From an uncultured Eubacterium sp. (GTDB lineage Bacteria; Bacillota; Clostridia; Lachnospirales; Lachnospiraceae), in NCBI GenBank assembly GCA_947089855.1, contig CAMUML010000007.1, forward strand, positions 33,517-97,516: 64,000 nt of DNA. Reading direction: 5' to 3'. The notes below the pieces were generated by a model. It did not search any database and was not told the DNA's origin. It saw only the letters and a program-made list of their open reading frames with translations. Positions 16,479 to 25,325 of this stretch are shown here, one piece after another. A program made the translations under genes and the position numbers. Numbering within the stretch: the stretch's first letter is position 1; the number at the start of each line of letters is the position of its first letter.

Positions 16479-17858
16479 ATGGCACGCATAAACAAAGGAA
16501 AATCCCAGCAAATTGACATGCTGCACTCCGGCCTCGCAGATAAAATCCTGCTATTCGCGCTCCCGCTTGCCGTCAGCAGCATCTTGCAGCAGCTATTTAA
16601 TGCTGTCGATATTGCAGTAGTCGGCCATTTTGCCAGCAGCCAGGCACAGGCTGCAGTAGGCTGTAACGGGCCGGTGATCAATCTGCTGCTGAATTTATTT
16701 ATCGGCATCTCCGTCGGTGCAAATGTCGTAATAGCCAATTACATTGGCAGCCAGAAAAAAGATAAAATTTCAGGGGCAGTACATACAGCGATGCTCATTG
16801 CCATTATCAGCGGCCTGATCCTGCTTGTACTGGGCATCGCCGTTTCACGTCCAATGCTGCAGCTTATGGATACGCCGCCGGATGTTTTGGAAGGCGCTGT
16901 TGTGTATCTTAGGATTTATTTTTTAGGTATGCCGTTTATTATGGCCTATAATTTTGGCGCCGCCATCCTGCGCAGTATTGGGGATACGAAACGCCCGATG
17001 TATTGCCTGGTTTTTTCCGGTATGGTCAATGCGGGGCTAAACCTCCTGCTTGTGATCCAGTTTAAGATGGGAGTGGCAGGGGTAAGCATTGCTACGGTTG
17101 TTTCCAATATTATTAATGCGGTATTGATCTTGTTTTTCCTAAGCCGGGAAGAGGAGCCAGTCCGTTTGTCCATCCGCCAGCTGCGTATTCAAAAAGAAGA
17201 ACTGGCCAAGATGCTGCGTATTGGGATGCCTGCCGGGCTGCAGGGGATGGTGTTTGCAGTGGCAAATGCATTTATCCAGACAGCGGTAAATGGATTTGGG
17301 TCCAATGCAGCCGCAGGTTCAACGGTTACCTTAAATTACGAATATGTGAATTATTTTATAATCAGTGCGTTTAACCAGGCGGCGGTAACGTTTACGAGCC
17401 AAAATTATGGTGCTGGGGAGTATGGGCGCTGCAAAAAGATTTTCCGCCTGTGTATGGCATTTAGCCTGGCATTTTCTGCGATGGTAAGCATAGTGGTTTT
17501 GATTGGGCAGGATTTCTTTATCAGCCTGTTTACCACAGACAAGGCGGTTATCGAATATGCCGCTATTAAAATCCAGCGGATGTTTACCTTAAACTGCATG
17601 GTCAGTACTTATGAAATCAGTGGGGCCGCATTGCGGGGGATGGGGTATTCCATGACACCGGCTATGCTGACCGTGTTTGGGACCTGTGTGTTCCGCCTGG
17701 CCTGGATTGCGCTGGTCTGCCAAAAATACCATACGTTTGGCGTGCTGGTCAGTGTCTATCCGATTTCATGGGTGGTTACTGGCGCCGCTGTGCTGGCAGC
17801 TTATTTTATATTGCGCAAAAAGGCGTTTGCGGGGAAAAGCATTGGGTATCCTGCATAA
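16479..17858 (+). CDS. MATE-family multidrug/toxin efflux transporter
   Basis: This membrane transporter of about 459 residues has roughly twelve helices in two related halves. Family features include LPLAVSSILQQLFNAVDIAVVGHF near the start, ANYIGSQKKDKISGAVHTA, and the second-half repeat IGMPAGLQGMVFAVANAFIQ. MATE proteins export cationic drugs or metabolites in exchange for Na+ or H+. The ATG at 16479 was preferred, with AAGGAAG upstream. A GTG at 16470 in the same frame is too close to that site. It follows the repeat-rich desert and ends close to a convergent PAP2 gene. Confidence 0.92.
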   Translation: MARINKGKSQQIDMLHSGLADKILLFALPLAVSSILQQLFNAVDIAVVGHFASSQAQAAVGCNGPVINLLLNLFIGISVGANVVIANYIGSQKKDKISGAVHTAMLIAIISGLILLVLGIAVSRPMLQLMDTPPDVLEGAVVYLRIYFLGMPFIMAYNFGAAILRSIGDTKRPMYCLVFSGMVNAGLNLLLVIQFKMGVAGVSIATVVSNIINAVLILFFLSREEEPVRLSIRQLRIQKEELAKMLRIGMPAGLQGMVFAVANAFIQTAVNGFGSNAAAGSTVTLNYEYVNYFIISAFNQAAVTFTSQNYGAGEYGRCKKIFRLCMAFSLAFSAMVSIVVLIGQDFFISLFTTDKAVIEYAAIKIQRMFTLNCMVSTYEISGAALRGMGYSMTPAMLTVFGTCVFRLAWIALVCQKYHTFGVLVSVYPISWVVTGAAVLAAYFILRKKAFAGKSIGYPA

Positions 17859-17879
17859 AAAAAGCCGCGGCTTGCGGTT

Positions 17880-18641
17880 TTACATCCGCAGCCGCAGCCC
17901 ATCCAGGGCGCGTGTTTTTTTGCGTTTATTTGCAGCAACAATACGTACACGCTGCAGCAGGGCAAATACTTTTTTATATGCCTGCCGGTAGATTGTATAG
18001 TACATAACAACTGCAAGGCCGAAAGCAGTCAGTACATCGAATACGGAATGCTGCTTTAAAAACATGGTAGACAAGATGATCAGGCAGCATAGCAGAAAGG
18101 AAACTATGCGGCTGGCCTTTCCCTTAAAACCGGTAAGGCTGCTGCTTTGCATCAGTGCAATATGGATCCCCAACGAGTTATATACATGGATGCTAGGAAA
18201 TAAATTGGTAGACGTATCTGTTTCATACAGCCACCCAACCAATTCCGTACACCAGTTGTCATGTGCAAATTCATATGGGCGCAGGTAATGGCCGTTAGGG
18301 TAAAGCGTCGATACGATTAAAAATACAGTCATACCGGTAAACAAGAAACCACACATCTTGTAATAGTCTTCTTTGCTTTGGAAGAAAAAATACAACATGC
18401 CTGCTGCGACATAAGCAAACCACAGCAGATAGGGGATAATAAAATATTCACAAAACGGGATTTTTAAATCCACCGGCATTGTAATAATATGGAACTTGTT
18501 TGTAACCGTCTGTTCCAGATAGGCAAACCATGCAAGGTAAAAAATCCAATAAAGCTGCAGCCATGCATGGCGGTAGCGGTGGAAGTAATGTTTTAGGCAG
18601 GAAGCTGCCGGAACTTGTGCGTTTGCTTTGCGGTGCTGCAT
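17880..18641 (-). CDS. PAP2-family membrane phosphatase / phosphotransferase
   Basis: This 253-residue membrane protein has about six helices. Two conserved PAP2 motifs are seen: FPSIHVYNS with His152, and KQHSVFDV with His198 and Asp202. An Arg-Pro pair (121-122) may be the degenerate first motif. It resembles the PAP2_3 group, related to inositol phosphorylceramide synthase-like enzymes, so lipid phosphate hydrolysis or head-group transfer at the membrane is likely. A promoter (TTGTAT-17-TATAAT) lies at 18721-18693. It converges on the MATE gene with 21 bp between them, and the palindrome AAGCCGCGGCTT in that gap may terminate both. Confidence 0.85.
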   Translation of the reverse strand: MQHRKANAQVPAASCLKHYFHRYRHAWLQLYWIFYLAWFAYLEQTVTNKFHIITMPVDLKIPFCEYFIIPYLLWFAYVAAGMLYFFFQSKEDYYKMCGFLFTGMTVFLIVSTLYPNGHYLRPYEFAHDNWCTELVGWLYETDTSTNLFPSIHVYNSLGIHIALMQSSSLTGFKGKASRIVSFLLCCLIILSTMFLKQHSVFDVLTAFGLAVVMYYTIYRQAYKKVFALLQRVRIVAANKRKKTRALDGLRLRM

Positions 18642-18692
18642 TTTTAGACCTTCTTTTCACTAAAATCGATAAACCAGCTCTGTTCTAAGCGC

Positions 18693-18721
18693 ATTATAGC
18701 ATAGGCAATTTTGCCATACAA
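18693..18721 (-). promoter_or_regulatory. sigma-A type promoter
   Basis: Minus strand TTGTAT (18721-18716), a 17-bp spacer, TATAAT (18698-18693), upstream of the PAP2 gene. Confidence 0.65.
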
Positions 18722-18823
18722 GTGGGGAAAATTAAATTAAGGAAGTTTTAATAAAGTTTATGGAAAAAACAAAAAAACATGCAGCGGGCGTATTGGATTT
18801 TGTGCAAAATTAGCATCCCTTGC

Positions 18824-18852
18824 TTTACATAGACAGCGGGGCACAGTATAAT
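18824..18852 (+). promoter_or_regulatory. sigma-A type promoter
   Basis: TTTACA (18824-18829), a 17-bp spacer, TATAAT (18847-18852). It lies 56 bp upstream of the AAA ATPase start. Confidence 0.7.
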
Positions 18853-18908
18853 AATACTTAGGATACCGTATGTTTCCAAGAAATGGATAGTAGAAAGGGC
18901 AATTTTTT

Positions 18909-20150
18909 ATGGGGCATTATATTACCGGGATTTATATTGATGGATTAAGGCATTTGTCAGATATTTACATTGAACTGGATCCTAGCAAGCGGGCAAATTT
19001 GCTTCTTACAGGGAAAAATGGTTCCGGAAAAACAACGGTACTGCGTGCAGTAAGGGATCATCTACGTGCGATAAATGATGGTATGTTGTACAATGTAACA
19101 GAATATTATCCGCAAAAGATGGCTCAATTACAAAAACAAATGGACAATGCGGCGAATGAAACGGAAAAATATGATGCGCAGCTTGCCTTTATGAACTATG
19201 CAAAGAGGTTGCAAACATATGGAAAAGGGGTGCGGGTTGTTTTTAACGATACTACAGATATTGAGGCATTATTTAAAACGGGACGGTTTGTGACTGCATT
19301 TTACGGTGCAGGCCGCAGGACGAGCATTGAGAAACAAAAAGAGATAAAAGAAATCGTACTGGAATACAGCTATTCTATCAATGAAAATCCAGGGGATGTA
19401 TTATTAAATTATCTTGTACATTTAAAAACACAGCAAGCGTATGCTAGAAATGAAGGGGATATGCCGGTAGTGCAGATGATAGACCAGTGGTTTGCACGTT
19501 TTGAGCATGCGTTGAAAGCATTATTGGACAATAAGAGCATCCAGCTAAAGTATAATTATAAGAACTATAATTTTCAAATAATAGAGGAAGGCAGAGAGCC
19601 GTTTGGGTTTGACCAGCTGTCTGATGGCTATTCAGCTGCGGTTCAGATAGCAGCAGACTTGATCTTGCGGATGGAACAAAATTGGCTTCAGGAAGGTAGG
19701 CTGAGTTCTTATGATATGGAAGGGGTCGTATTGATTGATGAATTGGAAACCCATCTGCATATAGGGATGCAAAAGACAATTTTAGCATTTTTAACTGAAT
19801 TTTTTCCGAATATCCAGTTTATTGTGTCGACGCATTCTCCATATATTTTGAATTCGATTGAAAATTGTGTTATCTATGATTTAGAAAACCGTATCCGTAT
19901 GGAAAATTTGTCCGGGTATCCGGCAGAAGGGATTGTAGAAGGCTATTTTGGCGTAGAATCTTATTCAAAATGCCTAATGGAAAAAGTGAAAAGGTATGAA
20001 GCGTTAACATTTAAAAAGGGATTAACGTCAAGCGAACGGGCAGAACGGGCAAAAATTTTGGCAGAAATGCAACAGGTATCTTGGGATTTAGCAAAGGAAG
20101 CAAAAAGCGCATTTGAAGAAATTGAGATGAGAAGGAAACAGGATGATTAA
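18909..20150 (+). CDS. AAA ATPase of the RecF/OLD/PtuA-like type
   Basis: This is a 413-residue SMC-like ATPase of the AAA_21/AAA_15 group. Walker A is GKNGSGKT (35-42). A short helical insert follows (around QLQKQMDNAANETEKYDAQL). Walker B is GVVLIDELETHLH (about 273-285), and the switch histidine lies in FIVSTHSPYIL. The N-terminal strand GIYIDGLRHLSDIYIEL is typical. Such ATPases are often the NTPase half of anti-phage pairs (Septu, retron-associated, Gabija-like), working with a nuclease encoded next door. Here the downstream frame is only a fragment. The gene is AT-richer than its neighbours, which hints at transfer. The defence role is inference. Confidence 0.85.
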   Translation: MGHYITGIYIDGLRHLSDIYIELDPSKRANLLLTGKNGSGKTTVLRAVRDHLRAINDGMLYNVTEYYPQKMAQLQKQMDNAANETEKYDAQLAFMNYAKRLQTYGKGVRVVFNDTTDIEALFKTGRFVTAFYGAGRRTSIEKQKEIKEIVLEYSYSINENPGDVLLNYLVHLKTQQAYARNEGDMPVVQMIDQWFARFEHALKALLDNKSIQLKYNYKNYNFQIIEEGREPFGFDQLSDGYSAAVQIAADLILRMEQNWLQEGRLSSYDMEGVVLIDELETHLHIGMQKTILAFLTEFFPNIQFIVSTHSPYILNSIENCVIYDLENRIRMENLSGYPAEGIVEGYFGVESYSKCLMEKVKRYEALTFKKGLTSSERAERAKILAEMQQVSWDLAKEAKSAFEEIEMRRKQDD

Positions 20151-20250
20151 ATATAGGAGGGAAGATACGGTAAAAGCGCGGGCAGCAGTAACCGCATCCA
20201 GTATTTTTGTTGCATCTTATCGGAAAATTGTTGTAAAAATGGAAATGTAA
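20143..20250 (+). pseudogene. short coupled ORF after the AAA ATPase, possibly a decayed partner gene
   Basis: An ATG overlapping the ATPase stop by 8 bp opens a 35-codon frame starting MIKYRREDTVKARAAV. After its TAA the same frame stays open for another 44 codons to 20385. Translational coupling of this type is usual for partner nucleases of such ATPases, but no HNH, TOPRIM or zinc motif can be seen. It may be a decayed partner or chance. Confidence 0.3.
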
Positions 20251-20407
20251 TTGCAATCGAAAGCCTGGCAACGTATAATATTCTTAAATCACCTGGATAA
20301 AAATTGCCACAAAACTGCACCAAAGCCCGGCAGTGTTCCATTATGGGTGAAAATGTTGCATTTTGCGGCTGAACAAAAAAATTAAGAGGAAAGAGAGGAC
20401 ACTTACA

Positions 20408-21574
20408 ATGCAGGCAGAATTAGTCAAAAAATTTCAAGAGGTCTACGGTGCTAAAGGCGACATCCGTGTTTATTTTGCACCAGGCCGTGTCAACCTGATT
20501 GGTGAACATACGGATTACAACGGCGGGCATGTTTTCCCATGTGCATTGACGATAGGTACATACGGGGTAGTACGCAAAAGGGAAGATAAGGTGCTGCGGT
20601 TCTATTCTATGAATTTTGATCATCTTGGGGTGCTTGAGTCTTCGGTGGAGAATTTAAAGGCAGAAAAGCACGCAGACTGGACGAATTATCCAAAGGGTGT
20701 GATGTGGGCATTCGGCGAAAGGGGGATGAAAGTAGAACAGGGTATGGACCTGCTGCTGTTTGGCAATATTCCAAACGGTTCCGGGCTTTCTTCCTCTGCA
20801 TCGGTGGAGGTGCTTACCGGCTATATTTTGAAAGATTTGTTTGGGTTTGAGGTATCCAACCAGGATCTGGCGCTGATCGGGCAGTATTCGGAAAATAATT
20901 TTAATGGCGTAAACTGCGGTATTATGGACCAGTTTGCAATTGCAATGGGCAAGGCTGAACATGCGATTTTCCTGGATACGGCAACCTTGCAGTATGAATA
21001 TGCGCCGATCAAGCTGGATGGTGCAAAGATTGTCATTTCCTGTACGAATAAAAAGAGGGGCCTTGGGGATTCTAAGTACAATGAACGCCGCAGCGAATGT
21101 GAAACTGCACTGGCGGAAATTCAGGAAGTTGTCGGCATCAACGCGCTTGGCGATTTAAGCGGGGAGCAGTTTGAACAATATAAGCATGCGATTAAGGATG
21201 AAGTCCGTGTAAAACGTGCAAAACATGCAGTATATGAAAACCAGAGGACGTTAAAGGCTGTAGAAGCGCTGAAAAACAATGATGTCGCACAGTTTGGCGC
21301 ATTAATGAACGCATCGCATGTATCGCTTCGGGATGATTATGAAGTGACCGGGGTTGAACTGGATACGATGGTAGAGGAAGCGTGGAAAGTAGACGGGGTT
21401 ATTGGTTCCCGTATGACGGGTGCAGGGTTCGGCGGCTGTACCGTTAGCATTGTAAAAGACGAAGCGGTAGATACATTTATTGAAAAAGTCGGAAAAGCAT
21501 ATCAGGAAAAGATTGGGTATGCAGGAGACTTCTATGTAGTAGAGATCGGCGACGGGCCGTCCAGGCTGGCATAA
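20408..21574 (+). CDS. galK: galactokinase
   Basis: This is a 388-residue GHMP kinase that phosphorylates galactose to galactose-1-phosphate, the first step of the Leloir pathway. The galactokinase signature is GRVNLIGEHTDYNGG (26-40). The ATP loop is GNIPNGSGLSSSASVEV (119-135), and the C-terminal motif is SRMTGAGFGGCTVSIV. The start at 20408 gives the normal length and has AGAGAGGA upstream. A longer frame from 20363 lacks this. It is followed 50 bp later by galT, so the two form a galactose operon. The UDP-glucose 4-epimerase (galE) is not in the window. Confidence 0.97.
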   Translation: MQAELVKKFQEVYGAKGDIRVYFAPGRVNLIGEHTDYNGGHVFPCALTIGTYGVVRKREDKVLRFYSMNFDHLGVLESSVENLKAEKHADWTNYPKGVMWAFGERGMKVEQGMDLLLFGNIPNGSGLSSSASVEVLTGYILKDLFGFEVSNQDLALIGQYSENNFNGVNCGIMDQFAIAMGKAEHAIFLDTATLQYEYAPIKLDGAKIVISCTNKKRGLGDSKYNERRSECETALAEIQEVVGINALGDLSGEQFEQYKHAIKDEVRVKRAKHAVYENQRTLKAVEALKNNDVAQFGALMNASHVSLRDDYEVTGVELDTMVEEAWKVDGVIGSRMTGAGFGGCTVSIVKDEAVDTFIEKVGKAYQEKIGYAGDFYVVEIGDGPSRLA

Positions 21575-21624
21575 AGCAAAGCCTGGGCAGCACTGGCATA
21601 AGGCAGCAAAGGGGGATATGGACG

Positions 21625-23151
21625 ATGATTCAAAATAGTATTTTAAAACTGGCAGATTATGGGCTGGCAACGGGGCTGATCACGCCGGAAGATAAGGATT
21701 ATACGGTAAACCGCCTGTTAGAGCTATTTGAACTGGACGAACTGGAAGATGCGGCAGTGCAGGAACAGGGACCGGCTATGACGCAGGAAGCGGCAGAGGA
21801 ACAGTTAGAAGGCATTTTAAAGGAAATGCTGGACTATGCATATGAAAAAGGCATATTAAAAGAAAACGGCGTGGTATACCGGGATTTATTTGATACCAAG
21901 GTTATGGGCCTGCTTGTACCAAGGCCAAGTGAAGTGATCCGGGAATTTTGCCGGCTGTACAAAGAGGATCCGCGCAAAGCGACCGATTATTTTTATAAAT
22001 TTAGCTGTGATACCGACTATATCCGCCGGTACCGCATTAAGAAAGACTTAAAGTGGACAGCCGATACGGAGTTTGGGCAGCTGGATATTACCGTTAATTT
22101 ATCCAAGCCGGAAAAAGACCCGAAAGCGATCGCAGCAGCAAAACTGGCAAAACAAAGCGGCTATCCGAAATGCCTGCTGTGTAAGGAAAACGAAGGCTAC
22201 GCAGGCCGTGTCAACCATCCGGCAAGGCAAAACCACAGGGTAATCCCAGTTACGATCAATCAGAGCAGCTGGTATTTCCAGTATTCTCCTTATGTATATT
22301 ACAACGAACATTGTATTGTATTTAATGAGAAACATACACCGATGAAGATTGAGCGCGCGACGTTTGGCAAGCTGCTGGATTTTGTAGAGCAGTTCCCACA
22401 TTACTTTGTAGGCTCCAATGCGGACCTGCCGATCGTAGGTGGCTCCATTTTAAGCCATGACCATTTCCAAGGCGGCCATTATGAATTTGCAATGGCAAAA
22501 GCCCCGGTAGAAAAAGAGATTACATTTGCTGGGTTTGAAGATGTAACGGCAGGGATCGTAAAGTGGCCGATGTCTGTGATCCGTATTAGCGCAGGGGACA
22601 AAGGGCGCCTGGTGGAACTGGCGGATAAGATTTTGTTGAAATGGCGCGGATATACAGATGAATCAGCTTTTATATTCGCACAGACCGATGGGGAGCCGCA
22701 TAATACGATTACGCCGATCGCAAGGCAGCGGGATGGCAAATACGAGCTGGACCTGGTGCTGCGCAACAATATCACGACGCAGGAGCATCCGCTTGGCGTC
22801 TACCATCCGCATGCGAACCTGCACCATATCAAGAAAGAAAATATCGGCCTAATTGAAGTTATGGGGCTTGCAGTGCTTCCGGCACGCTTAAAAGATGAAA
22901 TGGCACTGTTAAAAGAGGCGATCTTAAACGGTTCCGACATCCGTGCCGATGAAGTACTGGAAAAACATGCGGATTGGACAGATGCATTCCGTGCAAAATA
23001 CAGCCATATCGATGCTTCGAATATTGACGGGATTATCCGCACGGAGATTGGGCTTGTCTTTTTAGAAGTGTTAAAAGATGCCGGGGTCTACAAATGGACA
23101 GAGGAAGGAAAGGCAGCCTTTTTGAAATTTGTGGATGCGGTAAATGCTTAA
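21625..23151 (+). CDS. galT: UDP-glucose-hexose-1-phosphate uridylyltransferase (class II)
   Basis: This 508-residue GalT of the Firmicutes class transfers UMP from UDP-glucose to galactose-1-phosphate. The length and the N-terminal helical extension are typical of class II. Diagnostic stretches are CLLCKENEGYAGRVNHPARQ, SPYVYYNEHCIVF and GGSILSHDHFQGGHYEF (about 273-289), the last containing the active-site histidine region. GGGGG precedes the ATG. The gene ends 45 bp before a terminator hairpin, which closes the galK-galT unit. Confidence 0.97.
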   Translation: MIQNSILKLADYGLATGLITPEDKDYTVNRLLELFELDELEDAAVQEQGPAMTQEAAEEQLEGILKEMLDYAYEKGILKENGVVYRDLFDTKVMGLLVPRPSEVIREFCRLYKEDPRKATDYFYKFSCDTDYIRRYRIKKDLKWTADTEFGQLDITVNLSKPEKDPKAIAAAKLAKQSGYPKCLLCKENEGYAGRVNHPARQNHRVIPVTINQSSWYFQYSPYVYYNEHCIVFNEKHTPMKIERATFGKLLDFVEQFPHYFVGSNADLPIVGGSILSHDHFQGGHYEFAMAKAPVEKEITFAGFEDVTAGIVKWPMSVIRISAGDKGRLVELADKILLKWRGYTDESAFIFAQTDGEPHNTITPIARQRDGKYELDLVLRNNITTQEHPLGVYHPHANLHHIKKENIGLIEVMGLAVLPARLKDEMALLKEAILNGSDIRADEVLEKHADWTDAFRAKYSHIDASNIDGIIRTEIGLVFLEVLKDAGVYKWTEEGKAAFLKFVDAVNA

Positions 23152-23196
23152 TATATTTCCGGTAATTTCTATGCCTGCCAAGGCATAGGCATTCTG

Positions 23197-23226
23197 GCCC
23201 TTTGCTGTAAGGCAGAGGGCTTTTTA
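23197..23226 (+). terminator. rho-independent terminator of galKT
   Basis: GCCCTTTGC and GGCAGAGGGC pair around TGTAA, followed by five T at 23221-23225. Confidence 0.75.
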
Positions 23227-23300
23227 CAGTTCCTTGCTATTGATGGGCCAGGAATGCGCATTGCCTTTTTCTCCAATAAATAAAAAAGCTGTCCGCTGTA

Positions 23301-23329
23301 ACATTTCGCGGACATTTGCTTGTTATACT
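23301..23329 (+). promoter_or_regulatory. direct-repeat response-regulator box and -10 element
   Basis: ACATTT occurs at 23301 and again at 23312, exactly 11 bp apart. The second copy lies in the -35 region and is followed after 6 bp by TATACT (23324-23329). The same arrangement occurs before the ABC exporter at 26486-26514. This fits two response-regulator subunits binding on one face of the helix and replacing the -35 box. Confidence 0.65.
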
Positions 23330-23355
23330 GTATAAAAATAAAAAGGAGGACAGCT

Positions 23356-24045
23356 ATGAAAAAGATTTTGCTGGTAGAAGACGACACTCTTTTAAATAAA
23401 ACACTGGCTTATAACCTGGTTTCGGAAGGCTACGATACGGTATCGGCCCAAAATGCAAGCGTAGCCGCCGAGTTACTGGCCCAGGCGGAATATGACCTGG
23501 TACTATTAGACATCAACTTGCCGGACGGCAATGGTTATAGCCTGTGTAAACTTATAAAGCCGGAAAACCCTGACACGCTTGTGATTTTCCTGACAGCCAA
23601 TGACCAGGAAAGCGACCAGATACGGGGGTATGAAGCCGGGGCAGTGGATTATATTACCAAGCCTTTTTCCATTGGTGCCCTGCTGCGCAAAATACATGCA
23701 ATGTTCGCTATGCTGGAACACCGGGGGCTGGCAAAGGAACTTTATGATGATGGCAGGCTGTTTTTGGATTTTTCAGAACAGTCCGCCTCGCTGCACGGGA
23801 AGCCGCTTGCACTCTCTACGATGGAGTACCAGATGCTGCACCTGTTTAGCAAACATCCAAAACAGATTTTGACAAGGCAGCAGCTTTTGGAAAAGTTTTG
23901 GGATGCAAAGGAAAATTATGTGGACGAACACACCCTGACGACGTCGATCAGCCGTATCCGGGGTAAGATTGAGGCAGAGGGCGGCACTTATATTAAGACA
24001 ATTTATGGAATTGGGTATCAATGGATGGGAGGCGAGAAGAAATGA
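23356..24045 (+). CDS. OmpR-family response regulator
   Basis: This 229-residue regulator has a receiver domain (ILLVEDD, phospho-acceptor Asp52 in LLDINLPDG, and the conserved lysine in YITKPF) and a C-terminal winged helix (RQQLLEKFWD, TTSISRIRGKIE, IKTIYGIGYQW). The start at 23356 has AAAAGGAGG 5 nt upstream. Its stop overlaps the start of the kinase gene by 4 bp (ATGA). It is the likely controller of the ABC exporter at 26.6-29.7 kb, because both promoters carry the same 11-bp direct repeat. Confidence 0.95.
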   Translation: MKKILLVEDDTLLNKTLAYNLVSEGYDTVSAQNASVAAELLAQAEYDLVLLDINLPDGNGYSLCKLIKPENPDTLVIFLTANDQESDQIRGYEAGAVDYITKPFSIGALLRKIHAMFAMLEHRGLAKELYDDGRLFLDFSEQSASLHGKPLALSTMEYQMLHLFSKHPKQILTRQQLLEKFWDAKENYVDEHTLTTSISRIRGKIEAEGGTYIKTIYGIGYQWMGGEKK

Positions 24046-25070
24046 ATCTGGGACGGATTTCTGTAAAAGGGGTATTCCTGCTGTCCTGTGGCGGTATGGC
24101 AGCTTCCATGCTGGCTATCTGCGCGGTTTTCTTTGCCAAGACAGGTGAACGGCAGGTGTTGATGGCTGGTATACCCCTTACCGCCTGTGCCCTTATCTGG
24201 CTGTTTCTTTTGATGCTGTTTTTCAGCAAACGGCTTTCCATATTTGCGGGAGAGCTGTGCCGGGCAATGGACCAGATGATAAGCGGAAACGAAGAGCCTG
24301 TGCATGCTGCGGACAGTGAGACTCTTTTTGACCGTATCAGCTGCCGCCTCCTTCGGCTGTACGGTATTATGCAGGAAAACCGCCGGAAGGTGGATGCGGA
24401 ACGAAAGGAACTGCAGATGCTGGTATCGGATGTTTCCCATCAGGTAAAAACACCGGTAAGCAACCTAAAAATGGTGGCGGACACGCTGCTGGCAAAGCCT
24501 GTCACAGAAGAAGAACGGCGGGAGTTTTTGCAGGGTATCCGAAGCCAGGCCGATAAGCTGGAATTTCTTTTTCAATCACTCGTGAAGGCATCCCGCCTGG
24601 AAATCGGGACGATCAGGTTGGAAAAGAAAAATGGCCCTCTGGTCGACACGCTGGCAATGGCATGCAGCGGAATTGTATATGCGGCAGAAAAAAAAGATAT
24701 TTCCGTGACGGTAGACTGCCCGGACAGCCTGCGCCTTTCCCATGACAGCAAATGGACGGCGGAGGCTCTATTTAATTTGCTGGATAATGCGGTGAAATAT
24801 ACCCAGGCAGGCGGAAAAATACATCTGTCGGTGGAACAATGGGAAATGTATGTCAAACTGGATGTGTCCGATACCGGCAAGGGTATTCCGGAGAGTAACC
24901 AGGCCGCTATTTTCCGGCGTTTTTACCGGGAGGAAGAAGTACACGGCGAGCAAGGGGTGGGCATTGGCCTTTATCTGGCCCGTGAAATAGTCATGCGCCA
25001 GGGCGGCTACATCAAGGTAGCTTCAAAAGCAGGCAAGGGCTCGACGTTCTCGGTTTTTCTTCCCTGGTGA
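24042..25070 (+). CDS. sensor histidine kinase with a minimal extracellular loop
   Basis: This 342-residue kinase has two membrane helices at about 11-31 and 42-62, joined by only about ten residues. Such intramembrane-sensing kinases usually read the state of a partner ABC transporter, not a ligand. The phospho-acceptor is His133 (VSDVSHQVKTPVSNLK). The ATP-binding domain has LFNLLDNAVKYT, DTGKGIPE and GVGIGLYLAREIV. It is translationally coupled to the regulator. The probable partner transporter lies 1.5 kb downstream, separated by a partial repeat and an aldo/keto reductase gene. Confidence 0.93.
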   Translation: MNLGRISVKGVFLLSCGGMAASMLAICAVFFAKTGERQVLMAGIPLTACALIWLFLLMLFFSKRLSIFAGELCRAMDQMISGNEEPVHAADSETLFDRISCRLLRLYGIMQENRRKVDAERKELQMLVSDVSHQVKTPVSNLKMVADTLLAKPVTEEERREFLQGIRSQADKLEFLFQSLVKASRLEIGTIRLEKKNGPLVDTLAMACSGIVYAAEKKDISVTVDCPDSLRLSHDSKWTAEALFNLLDNAVKYTQAGGKIHLSVEQWEMYVKLDVSDTGKGIPESNQAAIFRRFYREEEVHGEQGVGIGLYLAREIVMRQGGYIKVASKAGKGSTFSVFLPW

Positions 25071-25112
25071 TGATAGGGTGAGGGGCGTGCTGGGCGGTAC
25101 ATGAAAAATTCA

Positions 25113-25172
25113 TATTACTATTCATGGGCCAGGAATGCGCATAAACTGCGCATTCCGTGAGAACATGATTCA
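25113..25172 (-). repeat. partial GTTACT-family element, reverse orientation
   Basis: ATTACTATTCATGGGCC, then the hairpin GGAATGCGCA/TGCGCATTCC and GTGAGAACATGATTCA. Only the module 3 end is present. It lies between the kinase gene and the aldo/keto reductase gene. Confidence 0.75.
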
Positions 25173-25201
25173 CAAATTGATAATGGTGGAGCCTAAAACT
25201 A

Positions 25202-25229
25202 TTGAAATTTCTTTGCACTTCTATATAAT
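25202..25229 (+). promoter_or_regulatory. sigma-A type promoter
   Basis: TTGAAA (25202-25207), a 16-bp spacer, TATAAT (25224-25229), about 97 bp upstream of the aldo/keto reductase start. Confidence 0.6.
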
Positions 25230-25325
25230 AAAAGCATACAAGCAAAGTGTTTTGCGTGTAGACAGTGAACTTGCAATAGGAAAGTCTTTATAAGGAACGA
25301 AATATAGAAAGGGCAGGATAATAGG

